Positions 36,379 to 48,260 of a stretch of 64,000 nt of DNA are shown piece after piece; position 1 is the first letter of the stretch, and each line of letters opens with the position of its first letter. Under the pieces are notes generated by a model. That model was not told the DNA's origin, ran no database searches, and worked only from the letters and a program-made list of their open reading frames with translations. Origin of the DNA: Uloborus plumipes (taxonomy: Eukaryota; Arthropoda; Arachnida; Araneae; Uloboridae); the NCBI GenBank assembly GCA_038373865.1, contig JAXGGA010002067.1:26001-90000 (forward strand), read 5' to 3'. The translations under genes were made by a program, and so were the position numbers.

Positions 36379-37832
36379 CACTCAAAAGTGTTGGGATACT
36401 TTCCAAAATTCACATTTCTCGAATTTGCCAAGAAATAATAGGCATCTACATTTGTAACTTTTGTTACCTAAACGATATGATTTCAGCTTTTCAATAAAAA
36501 ATAAATTACTCATCTATTGAGGAGCCCAGGAAAAAATAGAAAGAAATTTTTTTTTTTGACCATCTTCTGTCGTAAATAACTGGAAATAAACTGCTAACTT
36601 CAGAAACTAGTTTGCTTGCTTTACACGAAGTTACCTCTTACATTCACAAATATGTCATTATTTCTTAAAAGAAAAACACTAATTTCATTCACAGGTTTTG
36701 GCTTATCTCAGAGTTTCCCTTCAAACTTTCTCAAGTTTCAGAAAACTTGAGAGCATAAAAAAGGAACATTTTGTTAAAATTTGTAATTAAAATATTAACA
36801 ATTTAATGATATAGTAACAAGTAAAAGCAATTAACTTTTCACAGCGCATGCGTGAAAGATAGCAGTAGCTCCATAATTTTTCAGCGAGGTGGATGTGGTA
36901 ATTTAAAAATATCCAATTGAATATATTAATAATTTAAAGAGGCATCAGGGATCGAAAGAGTAGTATTTTAATGACTCTAGGAAATATGATAATCATAAAT
37001 GACTGCTCAAAAATAATAAATTGTTATACCGAACGACCCCTAAAACACATCAGCAAGCAAAGTGTTGCAAATTTTGCGAACGAACCCTTACGATTCATCG
37101 CACTCTCCCTGCCTGAAAATAATTGAAATTCAGTTCACATTAGGTAGCGGATACATTTTTAGGTTTTCATGTTATTAAATTAGAACTTTTTTTTTATAAG
37201 TTGCTCAATGTACTTGGCTATGAAATTTTGAAAATTTTATTTTTTTTATCTTTTGCACAGACACAGTGAAAAATTAACTGCTTTAAACATTCATATTTCA
37301 TCAGTTTTTCAATTTTGTGTTTTCAATTTTAAGTATAAAGTTTCTCTTGCACGCTGCTATGTTTTCTGAATGTTTAGTAAGATTTGACGCAGAAATTTCA
37401 TGTGCAATGAGACAAAAAGTTCCGAATACAACTGATATTTTTGAAAGAAATACTTATTTCTTTGTGAATATAAGTGATACTTTTACAAAAATCAACAAAA
37501 TAACTGCATAGTAAGTGAACTAATTTCTGAAATTTACAACTTATTCCCAGTTGTTTATGATGAAGGATGCTCAAAAAACTTTTTTTGTTTCTTTAATTTG
37601 TTGCTGGTCCCAAATCTGTACGGATGATTTAATTTTTATTTTAAAATGTGTTAGCGGAAACATACCTTTTTTCTGACAAAAGTAACAGAATAAGTGGTCT
37701 CTTTTTGGATTTTTTGGCTATAAATTTACATCCATTGCCTATTAATGGAATTAAATTTCCCACAATCTTCTATATCATTCTCGAAAAATTCAAAAATCTG
37801 AATTTTTGAATGTGTCCCAATATTTTTGGTTA
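36379..37832. mobile_element. TIR element of unknown superfamily, about 1.45 kb
   Basis: The left end CACTCAAAAGTGTTGGGATA and the inverse of the right end (ATAACCAAAAATATTGGGAC) continue in parallel for about 45 bp (TTCCAAAATTCACATTTCTC against ATTCAAAAATTCAGATTTTT). The borders are TA-rich. The size and TIR suit a Tc1/mariner-type element, but I see no transposase motif. The segment 37020-37560 is homologous to the flanks of the piggyBac-like element at 7.3-8.8 kb and contains its empty site at 37283-37286. Confidence 0.55.
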
Positions 37833-38439
37833 TATAGTAGTATATGTTCTTGCTTTTTCTCTACTTAAAAAGGAGCATAAATTTTCCTTCATAAAAAATC
37901 ATCTTATAGCAAAAGAGCATTAAATAACAAAAAAAAAAAAAAAACGCTGCTGAATAAGAAACCGAAAATATAATACTATAAATTTTTGTTAGGGAAAAGC
38001 AAGTTATTTTAAGATTAATTTTGAAACTCCGTATTAATATTTAGTTTTAGAACCAATTTTTGTTTGACATTTATTTAAAAGATTTCGTCAGAAAGTCATA
38101 AAAGCTCAAAACAATGTCATCATCTCATGACCTTTTCCTTATCTGCGATTCTGTTTACATCTGCTTTTAGTTTTCTTTCCACAAATCACAACAGGTACTG
38201 AAATTTCATTTAATAACACTGCGCTATTTTAGTCCGCTAGAACATTTTTATTTTAATGTCTAACAGAAAAACATGATTCGTTCTACCGACAGACCCGGAA
38301 TAGAATCCTGAAAAATTTTGGAGATGTTTTCAATCAGAATTTAATTATTTTAAGGAAACAAAACCCATTGGATATTTTTTATTTTCGCTAGGAAAATAAT
38401 TTCAGAACTGATGAATTTTTTTTCTGTAAGTTGAGAGAG
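37833..38439. other. AT-rich stretch, nothing recognised
   Basis: No recognisable element or gene. Confidence 0.4.
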
Positions 38440-39040
38440 AGAGAGACAGAAGCAAAAAAAAAAAGAATACAAAATTGCGTTTGCTATTTTTTGTTTTCAT
38501 ATTGTAATCGGCATGCCATATAATATTGAATATTTACCTAGTTTTATGCACTTTAGCTAGGCATAAAGATTTGAAGTTTTAAAACTACAGGAATGATTGA
38601 AATTAAACGTATAAAAATTGTAATATTTTTACTTCTATGCCGGGAGTTGGCCTAAAAGTATATGCAGCATAAATATTTATTTATATACGATCAACTTTTA
38701 ACATCTTTAGAGCAATACTTTTTTTTTATTATCAAATATCTTGAGAAAGAAAAGGTTAAGGGGGAAAAAAGAGTATTGAGTTGCGTTTGCTATTTTTTCT
38801 ACTTTTATATTGTCACCGGCATGCCATATTACATTCATGCTGAGCTCTATACATTTTAGCTAGAGTTGAAGATTTAAAGTTTTTAAAGTACAAAAATGAT
38901 TGAAATTAAATGTAAAGAAATCGTAGTTTCGTAGCTGGGAGTTCGTCTAAAAGCAGCGTATGTAACATAAATATTTACTTATATGTATATTCTAAATTTT
39001 TAAAATCTTTAGTGTAATAATTTGTGGACCGAATATTTTT
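38440..39040. repeat. Two-unit tandem duplication, 306-bp period
   Basis: GCGTTTGCTATTTTTT occurs at 38477 and 38783. The units continue together through GGCATGCCATAT, TTTTAGCTAG, ATGATTGAAATTAAA and CATAAATATTTA. Divergence is clear, so the duplication is not recent. Confidence 0.8.
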
Positions 39041-42000
39041 TCATTTGAAAGGAAATTATATTTTGGTACAATTCGTTTTACTGCAGGGGTTGGTCTCTTA
39101 CTTAGACTTTTGCCATTTGGAAAACTTATTCCATGACCACGTAATATTTTTTGTTTTATTCACTTGTTTTTACTTTTAAAGAATTCAAAATTGCTTTATC
39201 CTTCCAAATTAGTTTGCAGTACTAGTCAGTTAAAAAATACTTGAGAAACAGAGAAATTACTAAAAAATGTGTTTTTCCAAAAGATTTGTCTAGTAAAACA
39301 ATTGTCTTAAATCTGAATTTTTGAAATTATTTTCCCAGTCTTATTATTTTTTATCGTGTAAAAAAGGAAGCAACAGGTTTTAAAGATATATCTATTTTTT
39401 TCAAAAAAAAAAGGAATTATCTTGATCCCTATTTAATTGGCATGCATGTTATAAAAACTCTAAATAATTCGCGAAAGCATTTAATATACCAAACAAAACG
39501 CTTTTTTAAACAAATGAAATTAATTAGAGTGTGAATACCAATGAAAAAGGATATTTTGCAGAGTATATATATGTTTAGAAATTTTTTTAATCTAATACGT
39601 TTTGAGTAATTTATTCCAAAAAGAAGATTCATTTAAGTTTTGAATTTAATTTCCAGTTAAACAAAAAAAGGACAATATTTGTCTTTAAAGTGCACTTGCT
39701 TGTTATGAAATGGGGACTCTGGAAATACTGTAGACGGTAAAGTAAATCCTTAAATTTAATTAGCGTTTTGTGATATTAATGTATAGTTAAAATTAAGCTT
39801 CTTAAGTTTGGAATTAACAAAAATAAAAAAACAAGAAATATGAATGCATTAACCAAGGAAGTAAGTGTCGAAAAATTTTAAGCTATAAAACATTGATTAG
39901 GTTGAAGAAATACTTTTCTTATAATTTAGAACTTTGAGCAAAATAGCTTAATTTCAAGATGTTTTTTTCCAAACAAAACAGAAAAAAGTAATAAATTTTG
40001 TAAAACTTATTTTCGTTTTCTACAGATAAACCTTTTTCCTTAAAAATTCATTTTTTCTTTAAAATTCAGGTGCGAATAAGGATAATGTTTTAAACTGTTG
40101 ATGATTCATCAGATCGCACAAAGTTAACACATTATGCGGAACAAAATTAATCTTTTCAAATATAGAAGAGCTTAACGTTAATTCGTCGAAACAATGATAT
40201 AAGTAACAGAATGGAAAAAAGTACACTTTTGTTCAGCTAAAAACATCATAAACAAAATAAAGTGGATTATGCAAGATATTGCCAGTTTTTATTAAGTTGA
40301 AGAAAGCGAGTCAGTTTTCTCTGCAAATTTTGTTTTCTGAATTCTTAAGGAAAAACATTTTCCTAGAACTTCTAATAAAGTTTTAAGTAAGTAAATAGCC
40401 CCCAATATTTTCTCTTTATTTTTATAGTTTTCCAGCTTTGGAATTCTGAAGGAATAGCTTCCATACGAAAGAAATGCTCTTTTTGAATGCTGTGCAAAAC
40501 AATATTCCTCTTTAGAACAACAAGCATAGAAAACATAAATTTCAAAGACCGGAAATAATGCAAACAATATGCTGTGAGCTTTGTTTTAAGTAAGAAGGAA
40601 AGCAAAGTTTTCTTATACGTTTCTTAAGGAAACTTTAGAATTATTGTACTGCTATTGTACTTTGGAAAATGAAATTTTTGTAATAGATATTGATTGAGCT
40701 GAATATTTATGAAACTTGGAATGAAGTTCATGGTGAACAAACTTCTGCAGAAGTTTTTCAAACTTAATATAGTTTTTCGAATAACAGTATAAAGCTGCAC
40801 GCAGGCAAAATTTTAATGTGGTCAATTTTGAGTGTTTAGACTTAGTAAATATAGGTTTTCAATATTTTCAAAGCCTAGATAAAGGAGAGGGGCCTAAAGC
40901 GGGTACGTTAAAGAAGAACGATAGAAAAGTGTAGTTTCTTGGCTTTTTATCTTAACATTTTTGGTTTTATTTTCTAAAGGGATCGTGAACTTTAAATTAA
41001 AATGTAATTCCTAATTATCTCAATCCTAATATTTATTAATTAACCAAAACTACAAACACATGAAAAACCCGCTTTGCCTTGCTACTGGGCCTAAAGCGGG
41101 CAAGTTTAACACTTAATTAGTTGCGATTAGGTAGCTTTTTCAGTCATATATGAAATAATAAATGATCAAATCACTTGACTAGATAATTGCCATTATGAAA
41201 AATATTTTTAAAAAGTGATACGCATCCAGTTTTAATTGAAAATCTAAATCAGCACATTTGTTTATAAAGTATAATGAGCTAATTGATTAAATCAATAGGT
41301 TAGCTAATTGCCATCATAAATGCCATCATAGCTAATTGCCATCATCATGATTCGTGTTTCTCACGTATTTATTTCCCATCAATAAAAATGCAGAAACACA
41401 TAAAAATGTATCGAGGCAAAAATGATGTACCGGCTTTTAGGGAGATATTCGCCGTTAAAAAATAACTCCAACACAAAAAATTTAAGATTTGCGACTTTGC
41501 TAAGAAACACGCAAGAGACCACGGAAACTGCGATTAGTTAGCACTATTTTGCTATTGTGCTCGGGTTTCATATCGCAAAGTCTTATTAAACGTTTTACTG
41601 GATTTTAAAATGAAATGGCTTTATTTGAGCAGTTATTTTGCATTGAAAGAACTCAAAATATATCTATTAACTTTCCAGATTTTTCTTTAAAAAATCAGAT
41701 GAAAATGATTGTGTGTGCTGAAGCTTTTCCTGTTGTAGTTCATGCTTTCTCCGAAAGTCTGAAAAATGCCGCAATTTCTAGAAAATTATGTATTGGGTAA
41801 GAAAAATTGAGCCTTGCCTAATTTACTATTTTATAATCAGAAGCTTTAGTCTTAAACATAAAGTAATAAGGGAAAATGTGTGGGTTTGTATTTTACATGA
41901 TTGAAGCAACTCCTGAAATCTAAAAAATATTTTAGTTAAATTATTATTTATTGGTGGTTTTCATGAGTGTGAATTTCTCTTAAGGCAACTTCTACGTAGG

Positions 42001-43141
42001 AGTATCAATGGTAGTATTCTGTTTAAATATTCTATAATATTGGTTAAAATTTAGTTATTTGATCTTTAAGCTTTATAATTGCGTACCTACATCATAGTAA
42101 TTGAAATGCTATTATGTTGTTAGGCTGTTAAAACGAATACTTGGATATGTTTGAGCAATGGCGCTCAATATAGGATGAAAATATGAGAGGTGTTTTTTCT
42201 TAGAAACGATTCAGCTCATGAAATTTTCATGACATAATAGAATGCGGTGGAACAGAGCTGAAATTTAAACCGAATCAATAAGACTAAAAGTATTCACTGC
42301 GAAAGGGAAAACGATTTAAGAACATAAGCATCCGAATAAATTTCGAAATATGGAAAATACTGACTTTGGAATGTAAAACGGTGTTTATGTAAAGTGCTTT
42401 TTTTGCCAATCGTATCAAAATTTCAAATATATTTTCTTTTTTTTATAAGAATCTTACTTATCTTTATCAAAACTTAGCGAGCTTGGGGACAAAACAGAAA
42501 GAAACAAATCAGTTTAATTTAGGACACGAACACAAATACTTTCTCTTTCTTACATTTCAATACATATATCATCCGATTTAGGTTTCTTTTGGACATGTTA
42601 AGGTTAGTTATTATATCACAATTCGAGAAAAGAATTACTGGAGCTGCTAAATTTTATTTGAAGTGAAAAATATACATGCTTAACGACGCAGCTAAGTTCA
42701 ATAATTTTAAAGGTTTAACATCAGAGTTAAGGGCACTGTGTGGTGTAAATTTGATAAAAAAAAGTTTCTTAAACAAGGATTTTCAATAAATATTTTATTC
42801 ATGTGATTCGCAGTTACATGGAACCTCTTTTTTCTGAACTTAAAAAATGAACCCAACCCGGCTACTAAAATATGACGCACATGTTAAGGGTGCGTCACGG
42901 TCATTGGACCCTTTAACGGGCACTATCTGTTTTTTTCCAAAGTTCACACTTTACTACAATTAGATAAATGAAGCTCATTAATGACCCAAAAAAGTATTTT
43001 TTAATTTTTTTGCTGTGGCTATTGTGTTTGAGAGGGGTGGTAGCATATTAACCACTGTGCAATACAAGCAACGACGTTTTACTGACTTATTCAATAGAAA
43101 AAAATGTAAAATACAAATAATTTCACAAGTAAATGTAAAAC
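39041..43141. other. AT-rich stretch, little recognised
   Basis: The motif GGGCCTAAAGCGGG occurs at about 40890 and 41086 in direct orientation. The second forms a hairpin with a nearby CCCGCTTTG. A small hairpin TGACGCAC...GTGCGTCA is at 42873-42897. No gene recognised. Confidence 0.4.
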
Positions 43142-43150
43142 TATTCATTA

Positions 43151-43424
43151 TTATAAAGCAGTGAGTAACCGCCCCTAAGCAAGGGCTAAGGCAGGAACAT
43201 GCAATACACCGCCAACTCGTTCATTTCGATCCACGGACTGCAGTTTCGGGCTTATTACGCCCTCATCAGCATGGAATAGGCATCAGCATTTTTTCGGCTC
43301 TCTTTGCTCTATAAGAGGATTTTTGCCTCCAACTCGTTTACTTTCTATTCCATGCTGATGAGGGCATAATAAGCCCGAAACTGCAGTCCATGGATCGAAA
43401 GGAACGACTTGCCGGTGTATTTCA
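43151..43424 (-). repeat. Palindromic retroposon-like repeat, copy 4
   Basis: Flanked by TATTCATTA (43142-43150) and TATTCGTTA (43425-43433), eight of nine bases equal. The constant tail is at the left (TTATAAAGCAGTGAGTAACC) and the inverted arm ends at the right (CGGTGTATTTCA). This is the shortest copy: the central single-copy part is gone, and the orientation switch near 43280 falls in a shared CATCAGCAT motif. Confidence 0.75.
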
Positions 43425-43433
43425 TATTCGTTA

Positions 43434-43857
43434 TTAGTTATTTTAAAATTGAAAATGTATTAATTACATGTGAAATAAGTGATAGAAGAACTAAATACAA
43501 TGTAAATTGCCAAAAATATTTTTAGTTTTTCTGATGGAACAAAATGAAATATTGAGCAGCGCACAATGTATCATTACATGTTGGACATAAAAGTTTTGCG
43601 CTTTTCTGGCGTGTTTTAAGTTTTAGCGTAGTGGTAAGATATTTATCACCGCCTTAAGAAGGATTAAAGGTCCCCGGTGTATGACGTTGGCGAATAGTTT
43701 TGTAAAGTCATTATCAAGATGCAGTAACTTATGAATTACAGACCACTGAGATGTTATTAAGTGACATTGCAGAGACGTCTCCGAAGTGTCACAAAGTTAT
43801 GGGCTATGAATTAATTATTTTAGCGATATTGCAGTAAAAGTCACAGGAAACATGATT
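43434..43857. other. Spacer with a tRNA-like stretch
   Basis: About 43612-43690 (TTTAGCGTAGTGGTAAGATA..., AAGGTCCCCGGTGTATGACG) resembles a decayed tRNA-Val-type promoter region with A and B boxes, so it could be a tRNA-derived SINE head. Acceptor pairing is not visible. Nothing else is recognised. Confidence 0.35.
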
Positions 43858-44424
43858 TCGGGCTGACGAGTGCCAATAAGCACGAAACTGCAGTCTTTGA
43901 ATGGAATAACCGAGTTGGCGGTATATTGCATGTTTCTGCCTTAACCCTGGCTTAGGGGCGGTGACTCAGGCCGGGATTCAAGTGAAACACGGACGATCGC
44001 AACTCACCAATGCAATCGCTAATTCCCAAATTTGGATTCAAGTGAAACGTTGCAATCGCTACGAGATGCTATTCTATCGTAATTCGACTTTCAGTAGCGA
44101 TTGCAATTGCGATCGCCTCGAAGCGATTGCAATGGTGTTTCACTTGAATTTGGCCCTTACTGCTTGATTCCCGAGCTCGTCCCTAAAATTTACGAATTGT
44201 ACTGTACTATTGTGCTCTGGTGCTCTAGTTTCATATTAGCTATCTATTTTTTGACTATCTTTGCTTCTACAAGAGGATTTCTGCCTCCAGTTCGGCTAAT
44301 CCTATTCCTGGCTGACTAGTGCCAATAAGCACAAATTGCAGTTTTTGGACGGACTAACCGAGTTGGAGGTGTATTGCATGTTTCTGCTTTAGCTCTGGCT
44401 TAGGGCGGGGACATACTGCTTTAT
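43858..44424 (+). repeat. Palindromic-family repeat, copy 5 (head-to-tail dimer, no inversion)
   Basis: Two units lie in the same orientation. The first is 5' truncated (GGCTGACGAGTGCCAATAAG... GGGGCGGTGACTCA). The second begins CCCGAGCTCGTCCCTAAAATT and ends GGGGACATACTGCTTTAT. This shows that the unit starts near CCGAGCTC and that dimers are a source form. No target duplication is visible. A Harbinger-like MITE interrupts the junction of the units. Confidence 0.7.
43969..44156. mobile_element. PIF/Harbinger-like MITE nested in copy 5
   Basis: The left end GGCCGGGATTCAAGTGAAAC and the inverse of the right end GGGCCAAATTCAAGTGAAAC are inverted repeats. The flanks are TCA (43966-43968) and TTA (44157-44159). 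The interior carries several GCAATCGC / GCGATTGC motifs. Its relative at 58297-58599 has the same ATTCAAGTGAAACA ends. Confidence 0.7.
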
Positions 44425-44444
44425 GTATAACTATTGTTTCTGTA

Positions 44445-44610
44445 AAGCGTAGCAATTCTGTTGCTTTGTAACTTGTGACCATCATGACTCGCTATGACGT
44501 CACAGAAGCATGTAACATAGGTATTACAGTATGATTTCTGAGAGCTATCGCAATTCTGTACCTTTTTAACTTGTGACCATTATTACTAGCCGTGACGTCA
44601 CTTCAACTTT
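44445..44610. repeat. Two-unit repeat with TGACGTCA (CRE-like) palindromes, 98-bp period
   Basis: GCAATTCTGT... AACTTGTGACCAT... GACGTCAC occurs at 44450-44502 and 44549-44600. Each unit ends in TGACGTCAC, the CREB/ATF-type site. Whether this is regulatory is unknown. It could equally be chance in a tandem repeat. Confidence 0.55.
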
Positions 44611-45195
44611 TCCGTGACATGTTGTACTATCAGAGAAGCTAAGTGAGAAAAAAGAAAGAGGAGGAAAAAAAAGGAAAAACTGCAACCTTTTTTTGAGAAT
44701 CTCAATTTATCTGTTTTATAGATTCATTATATGCTTAAGTGGTGAAAATACTTAAAAGTAATTGCATTATTGTGGGAAGCTCTAGCAAGTTATTTTAGTA
44801 GTGAAAACATATTTTGATAGAAACATCCAATAAATGATCTTCCGTGAACAATAATCACATATCTATGTTTGGTTTTGAAAAAAATAATAAAGTGAAGAGC
44901 ATATTAAGGAATAAGAACTATCTCTGCGTTGAAAATATAATAATAAAAGCTATGCTGTTAAAGCAAAAAATTTCCAAAATAATTTAATTTCAGACGTGTT
45001 TTTGGGTACAAGGAACCTTTTTCCATATTCATAAAAAGTGAGTCTATGGGTCAAAGGCCATCCGACGAGCAAGACGAGAAAGACTACAAACAGATTGAAT
45101 AACAAAAACAGAGCATTAACCACCAACAAATAAGATTCCCAAATAAGGAGAAACAATAAGAAACATAAATCGAAACCTAGGGTCTTTCAACAAGA
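44611..45195. other. AT-rich stretch, nothing recognised
   Basis: No element or gene recognised before the next TIR element. Confidence 0.4.
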
Positions 45196-45197
45196 TA

Positions 45198-45963
45198 CAG
45201 TCGAACCTCCATATATCGAACTTCCATATATCGAAATTTTCCATATATCGAACTTCTAGCAAATTCGCATGTTCATTACATAGAAAAACTGTTTCTATAT
45301 ATCGAAAAAATCTCCATATATCGAATTTTTTTGGAAGCGTAATTGGAGATTTTATTCCGCTTTTAGACATTTTACCTCACGAAAGATGAAAGTCAGGAGA
45401 AAAGGGAAGGTCAGAAAAGGTCACTGCAAACCCCACTGTCAGCTTTTATAAAGTGTGGACCCCTGGAGTGGACAAACACGTTGTTTGTCCATTCTCGAAT
45501 TCCCGGATTATCCCCTCCCACGTCGTTTTCGAATTTTGGATGCAACCTGTCCTGTAGCAAAACCAGTTTCTATCTACCCCTTTTGTTTGGTGGTGATTCC
45601 TCTCTCTCCATGATTAGTTTTAGCGAAAATTGTTTTAACTAGTGCTGTGCCAATTTAATTTGATTTTGTTTTCCCTCTCGATTTACAATGTCAAAAAGAA
45701 AATGCTCTTTGGATTAATGTTTTTCAATAAGAATGTATAATATTCATTAAATTTTTCATATTAGTTCATTTTTAATTCTTAACTTTCATCAAATATGATT
45801 AGCGTATATATTAGTAATGGAGTTTCATGTGTGAAATTTTGCTTTAATTTCAACGTTTCCGGAGTAATTTTCAAAAAACTGAAGTCCTTTCTATATATCG
45901 AAATTTCTGTATATCGAATTTTTTTCCGACAATTTGCTACTTCGATATATGGAGGTTCGACTG
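45198..45963. mobile_element. pogo/Tigger-like non-autonomous element
   Basis: The ends CAGTCGAACCTCCATATATC and its inverse GATATATGGAGGTTCGACTG bound 766 bp, with TA on both sides (45196-45197 and 45964-45965). The left subterminal region has repeated CCATATATCGAA motifs; the right has three in inverse orientation. No transposase is recognised inside. Short open frames here read through the TIR motifs and are artefacts. Confidence 0.85.
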
Positions 45964-45965
45964 TA

Positions 45966-46488
45966 CGTGAACGAAACAAGATCGGAAGAAAATTCCATTG
46001 TAGAACAACAAACAGTGAAAGAATCATTTTGAATATAGTACGAGGCAGTGGTTTTGTTAAATAAAGCTTCTTTTCTGGTTTCCGTGCTTAGCCACGTTTC
46101 TCATGTCCTTTACTTCTTCGCTTATGCGCCTCTACTTTTCGCACGCTTTAATCATTTTTCCTTCCGGCCGGATTCAAATTGTTTCTAGTTCTTCCTTGGC
46201 AACGCTTCTCTCCCACGACGCGGAAAACAAAGAAGAAGCTGAGTCTTCATGTTATCCCTGTCTTCCTTTATTCTTTTATTAATTCCGGATTTATATTGTT
46301 TACTCACGTTTTCCTACATTGGAAAGTATAAATTGTTGTATTTCTTCCCAGGATCCCAGGATAATTAAGTGGAAATTTAGCTTGTTCAGGTCCTTTGCTA
46401 CTATAAAACGAGTTTTGCCACTTTTTAAACAATTGGGTTTTCACTGTTGATTACTGAATCATAGAATTGGCATAGATGTTGTATGAAA
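45966..46488. other. Spacer, nothing recognised
   Basis: Unrecognised sequence between the Tigger-like and Tc1 elements. Confidence 0.4.
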
Positions 46489-46490
46489 TA

Positions 46491-47318
46491 CACTCAGGCA
46501 CATTGAAAATAGCGACCCAAGACGAAATCGTTGGATTGATCAGCGGTTGCGTCTACAGTGGTGCCAAGCCAGCAATGTGGAATGTCACAGATTGGCAAAA
46601 AGTTGTGTTTAGTGACGAGTCTCGGTTTGTTTTAGGGACTGATAATAACTGTGTATGGGTGTGGAGGCGCCCAGGTGAGCGGTACAATTCCTCCCACACT
46701 GTTCTACGTCACACTGCCCGCACAGCTGGTGTAATGGTCTGGGGGGCCATATCCTATGATAGCCGGTCCAATCTAATTGTGACGCGTGGAAACTTAACCG
46801 GCCAACGTTACGTTGATGATATTCTTCGACCCCATGTAGGACCTTTCCTAAATGGTCTCCCAGGGGCAATTTTCCAGCAAGCTAATACTCGTCCGCATAC
46901 AGCAAGAGTTGCTCAAGATTTTCTACGTCATTTTCAGACTCTTCCATGGTCGGCCCGCTCCCCCGACTTATCCCCTATAGAGCATGTGTGGGATCAGCTA
47001 AAACGTCAGATGCCATCGTGTCACTTTGTGCGTGATTTGGAGTTGGCTGTTACAAATTTGTGGGCCCATCTGCCTCAGGACAACATCAGGCGTCTAATTA
47101 ACTCAATGCCGGACCATGTGGCGGCATGTATTGCAGCTAGAGGTGGTCCAACACGCTATTGAAGTTGCTCTGTATTTGTGTCCTTGCACGCCCTGTATTC
47201 GTTCAATTCTCTTGATTTTAAGATTAAGTGAATCTCTCATCTGTATCATTATGTGTATTAAATTTCATTTCAATCCGATGCTTTCTTCTTGGGTCGCTAT
47301 TTTCAATGTGTCTGAGTG
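46491..47318 (+). mobile_element. Internally deleted Tc1-like transposon
   Basis: TIRs CACTCAGGCACATTGAAAAT (46491) and the inverse ending GTGTCTGAGTG (47318) enclose 828 bp. TA is on both sides (46489-46490 and 47319-47320). The TIR continues into TAGCGACCCAAGA, about 33-35 bp in all. The element lacks the 5' region that would encode the DNA-binding domain; autonomous relatives are usually 1.3-1.7 kb. Confidence 0.92.
46520..47162 (+). pseudogene. Tc1-like transposase, catalytic domain, dead
   Basis: The DDE domain of a Tc1-family transposase, continuous from WNVTDWQKVVFSDESRF (about 46579) to the C-terminus ARGGPTRY and stop at 47160-47162. First catalytic Asp is present in FSDES. The second block reads AIFQQANTRPHTA where the family has QQDN, so the second Asp is Ala (GCT for GAT). 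The third acidic residue is intact in SPDLSPIEHVWDQL (DD34E spacing). Upstream, WIDQRLRLQWCQAS (about 46532-46573) is in another frame, so there is a frameshift at about 46570. The whole N-terminal paired-type helix-turn-helix is gone, and the ATG at 46476 lies outside the element. The protein could not have catalysed transposition. Apart from these faults it has few lesions, so it is fairly young. Confidence 0.93.
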
Positions 47319-48260
47319 TACTTAAGGCATCTTTTGAGATGGAATTTATGTCTATAGATACCAAATATAGATAACCAAAATCGATATACCGCTTAGTTTT
47401 TCTGCTCTAAATGAAATCTGATGCCCTACATTAAGAAGTTTATGCAGAGAAGGTGTATAAACTAGAATCTATTTTCTTCCAAAATGTGACAATTTAGGGA
47501 AGAATGTTGCACATATTTTTGAGAAATTTACATTTATGCCTATTTTTTCAAAATGACATTATGAGAAATTGCACTTTAAGTATCTAATGATTCAGTCAGA
47601 TATAACAATAGCTCTTTTTATTAGTTTACAATTACAGAAAACTGTTTGTCGTCTATCACTTTCAAAATTTGGAAATTATATTTGTGGAATGTGAGGATTA
47701 TAGAGCCCATCGTAAACTAATGAATATTCACATAAAAAATAACAGAAAACCTTTAAAAATTAAAACCCGTAGACTTAAAAAATTAAACATTGTAAACCAA
47801 AATCAGTCAAACGAAATAAAAGTTTGCATTTACTCTGACGCTACGGTAGCTTACTTATCAACAGTATACTCAGTAATGTTGGTTTACCGGTACTGAGGCG
47901 TGTCGGTTTATAGGGAATCATACCTGATACAATTTTTCTCTAGTAACGATCAGTATTAAGAAAGCTGTAATTTGAAAAGTTTAATATTTCACCAACCAAT
48001 ATGTTGAAAATATTTTTTTACCCCAAATTTCATAGAACAGTAAGATCTTGAAGATAGCAGAGCAAAAAATTCAGCGCAAACAAAAACCAACCACACCTTT
48101 TTACATTACAATGCACAATGAGAGCCAATGTCTATTGTGTTAATTCCAGCTACAGTGCACAGTGGAAAGTATTCATAATTTCCCCAACAGGGTAAAATAA
48201 ATTATGATAGAAACACACTGGTATATCGGTTTTCATACCTATGTCGGTTTTAGCACCTCT
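47319..48260. mobile_element. Candidate old TIR element
   Basis: About 47370-48256: the left side ACCAAAATCGATATACC and the inverse of the right side TGAAAACCGATATACC match, preceded by ACCAAATATAG and ACCGACATAG. A similar block with CGTGTCGGTTTATAGG and CATACC lies inside near 47897. The frame 47669-47896 has no domain. The borders are uncertain. Confidence 0.35.

Noticed and set aside
45116..46064. Several frames of 68-89 codons rich in DIW / ISIY-type repeats
   Set aside because: They translate the CCATATATCGAA motifs of the Tigger-like element.
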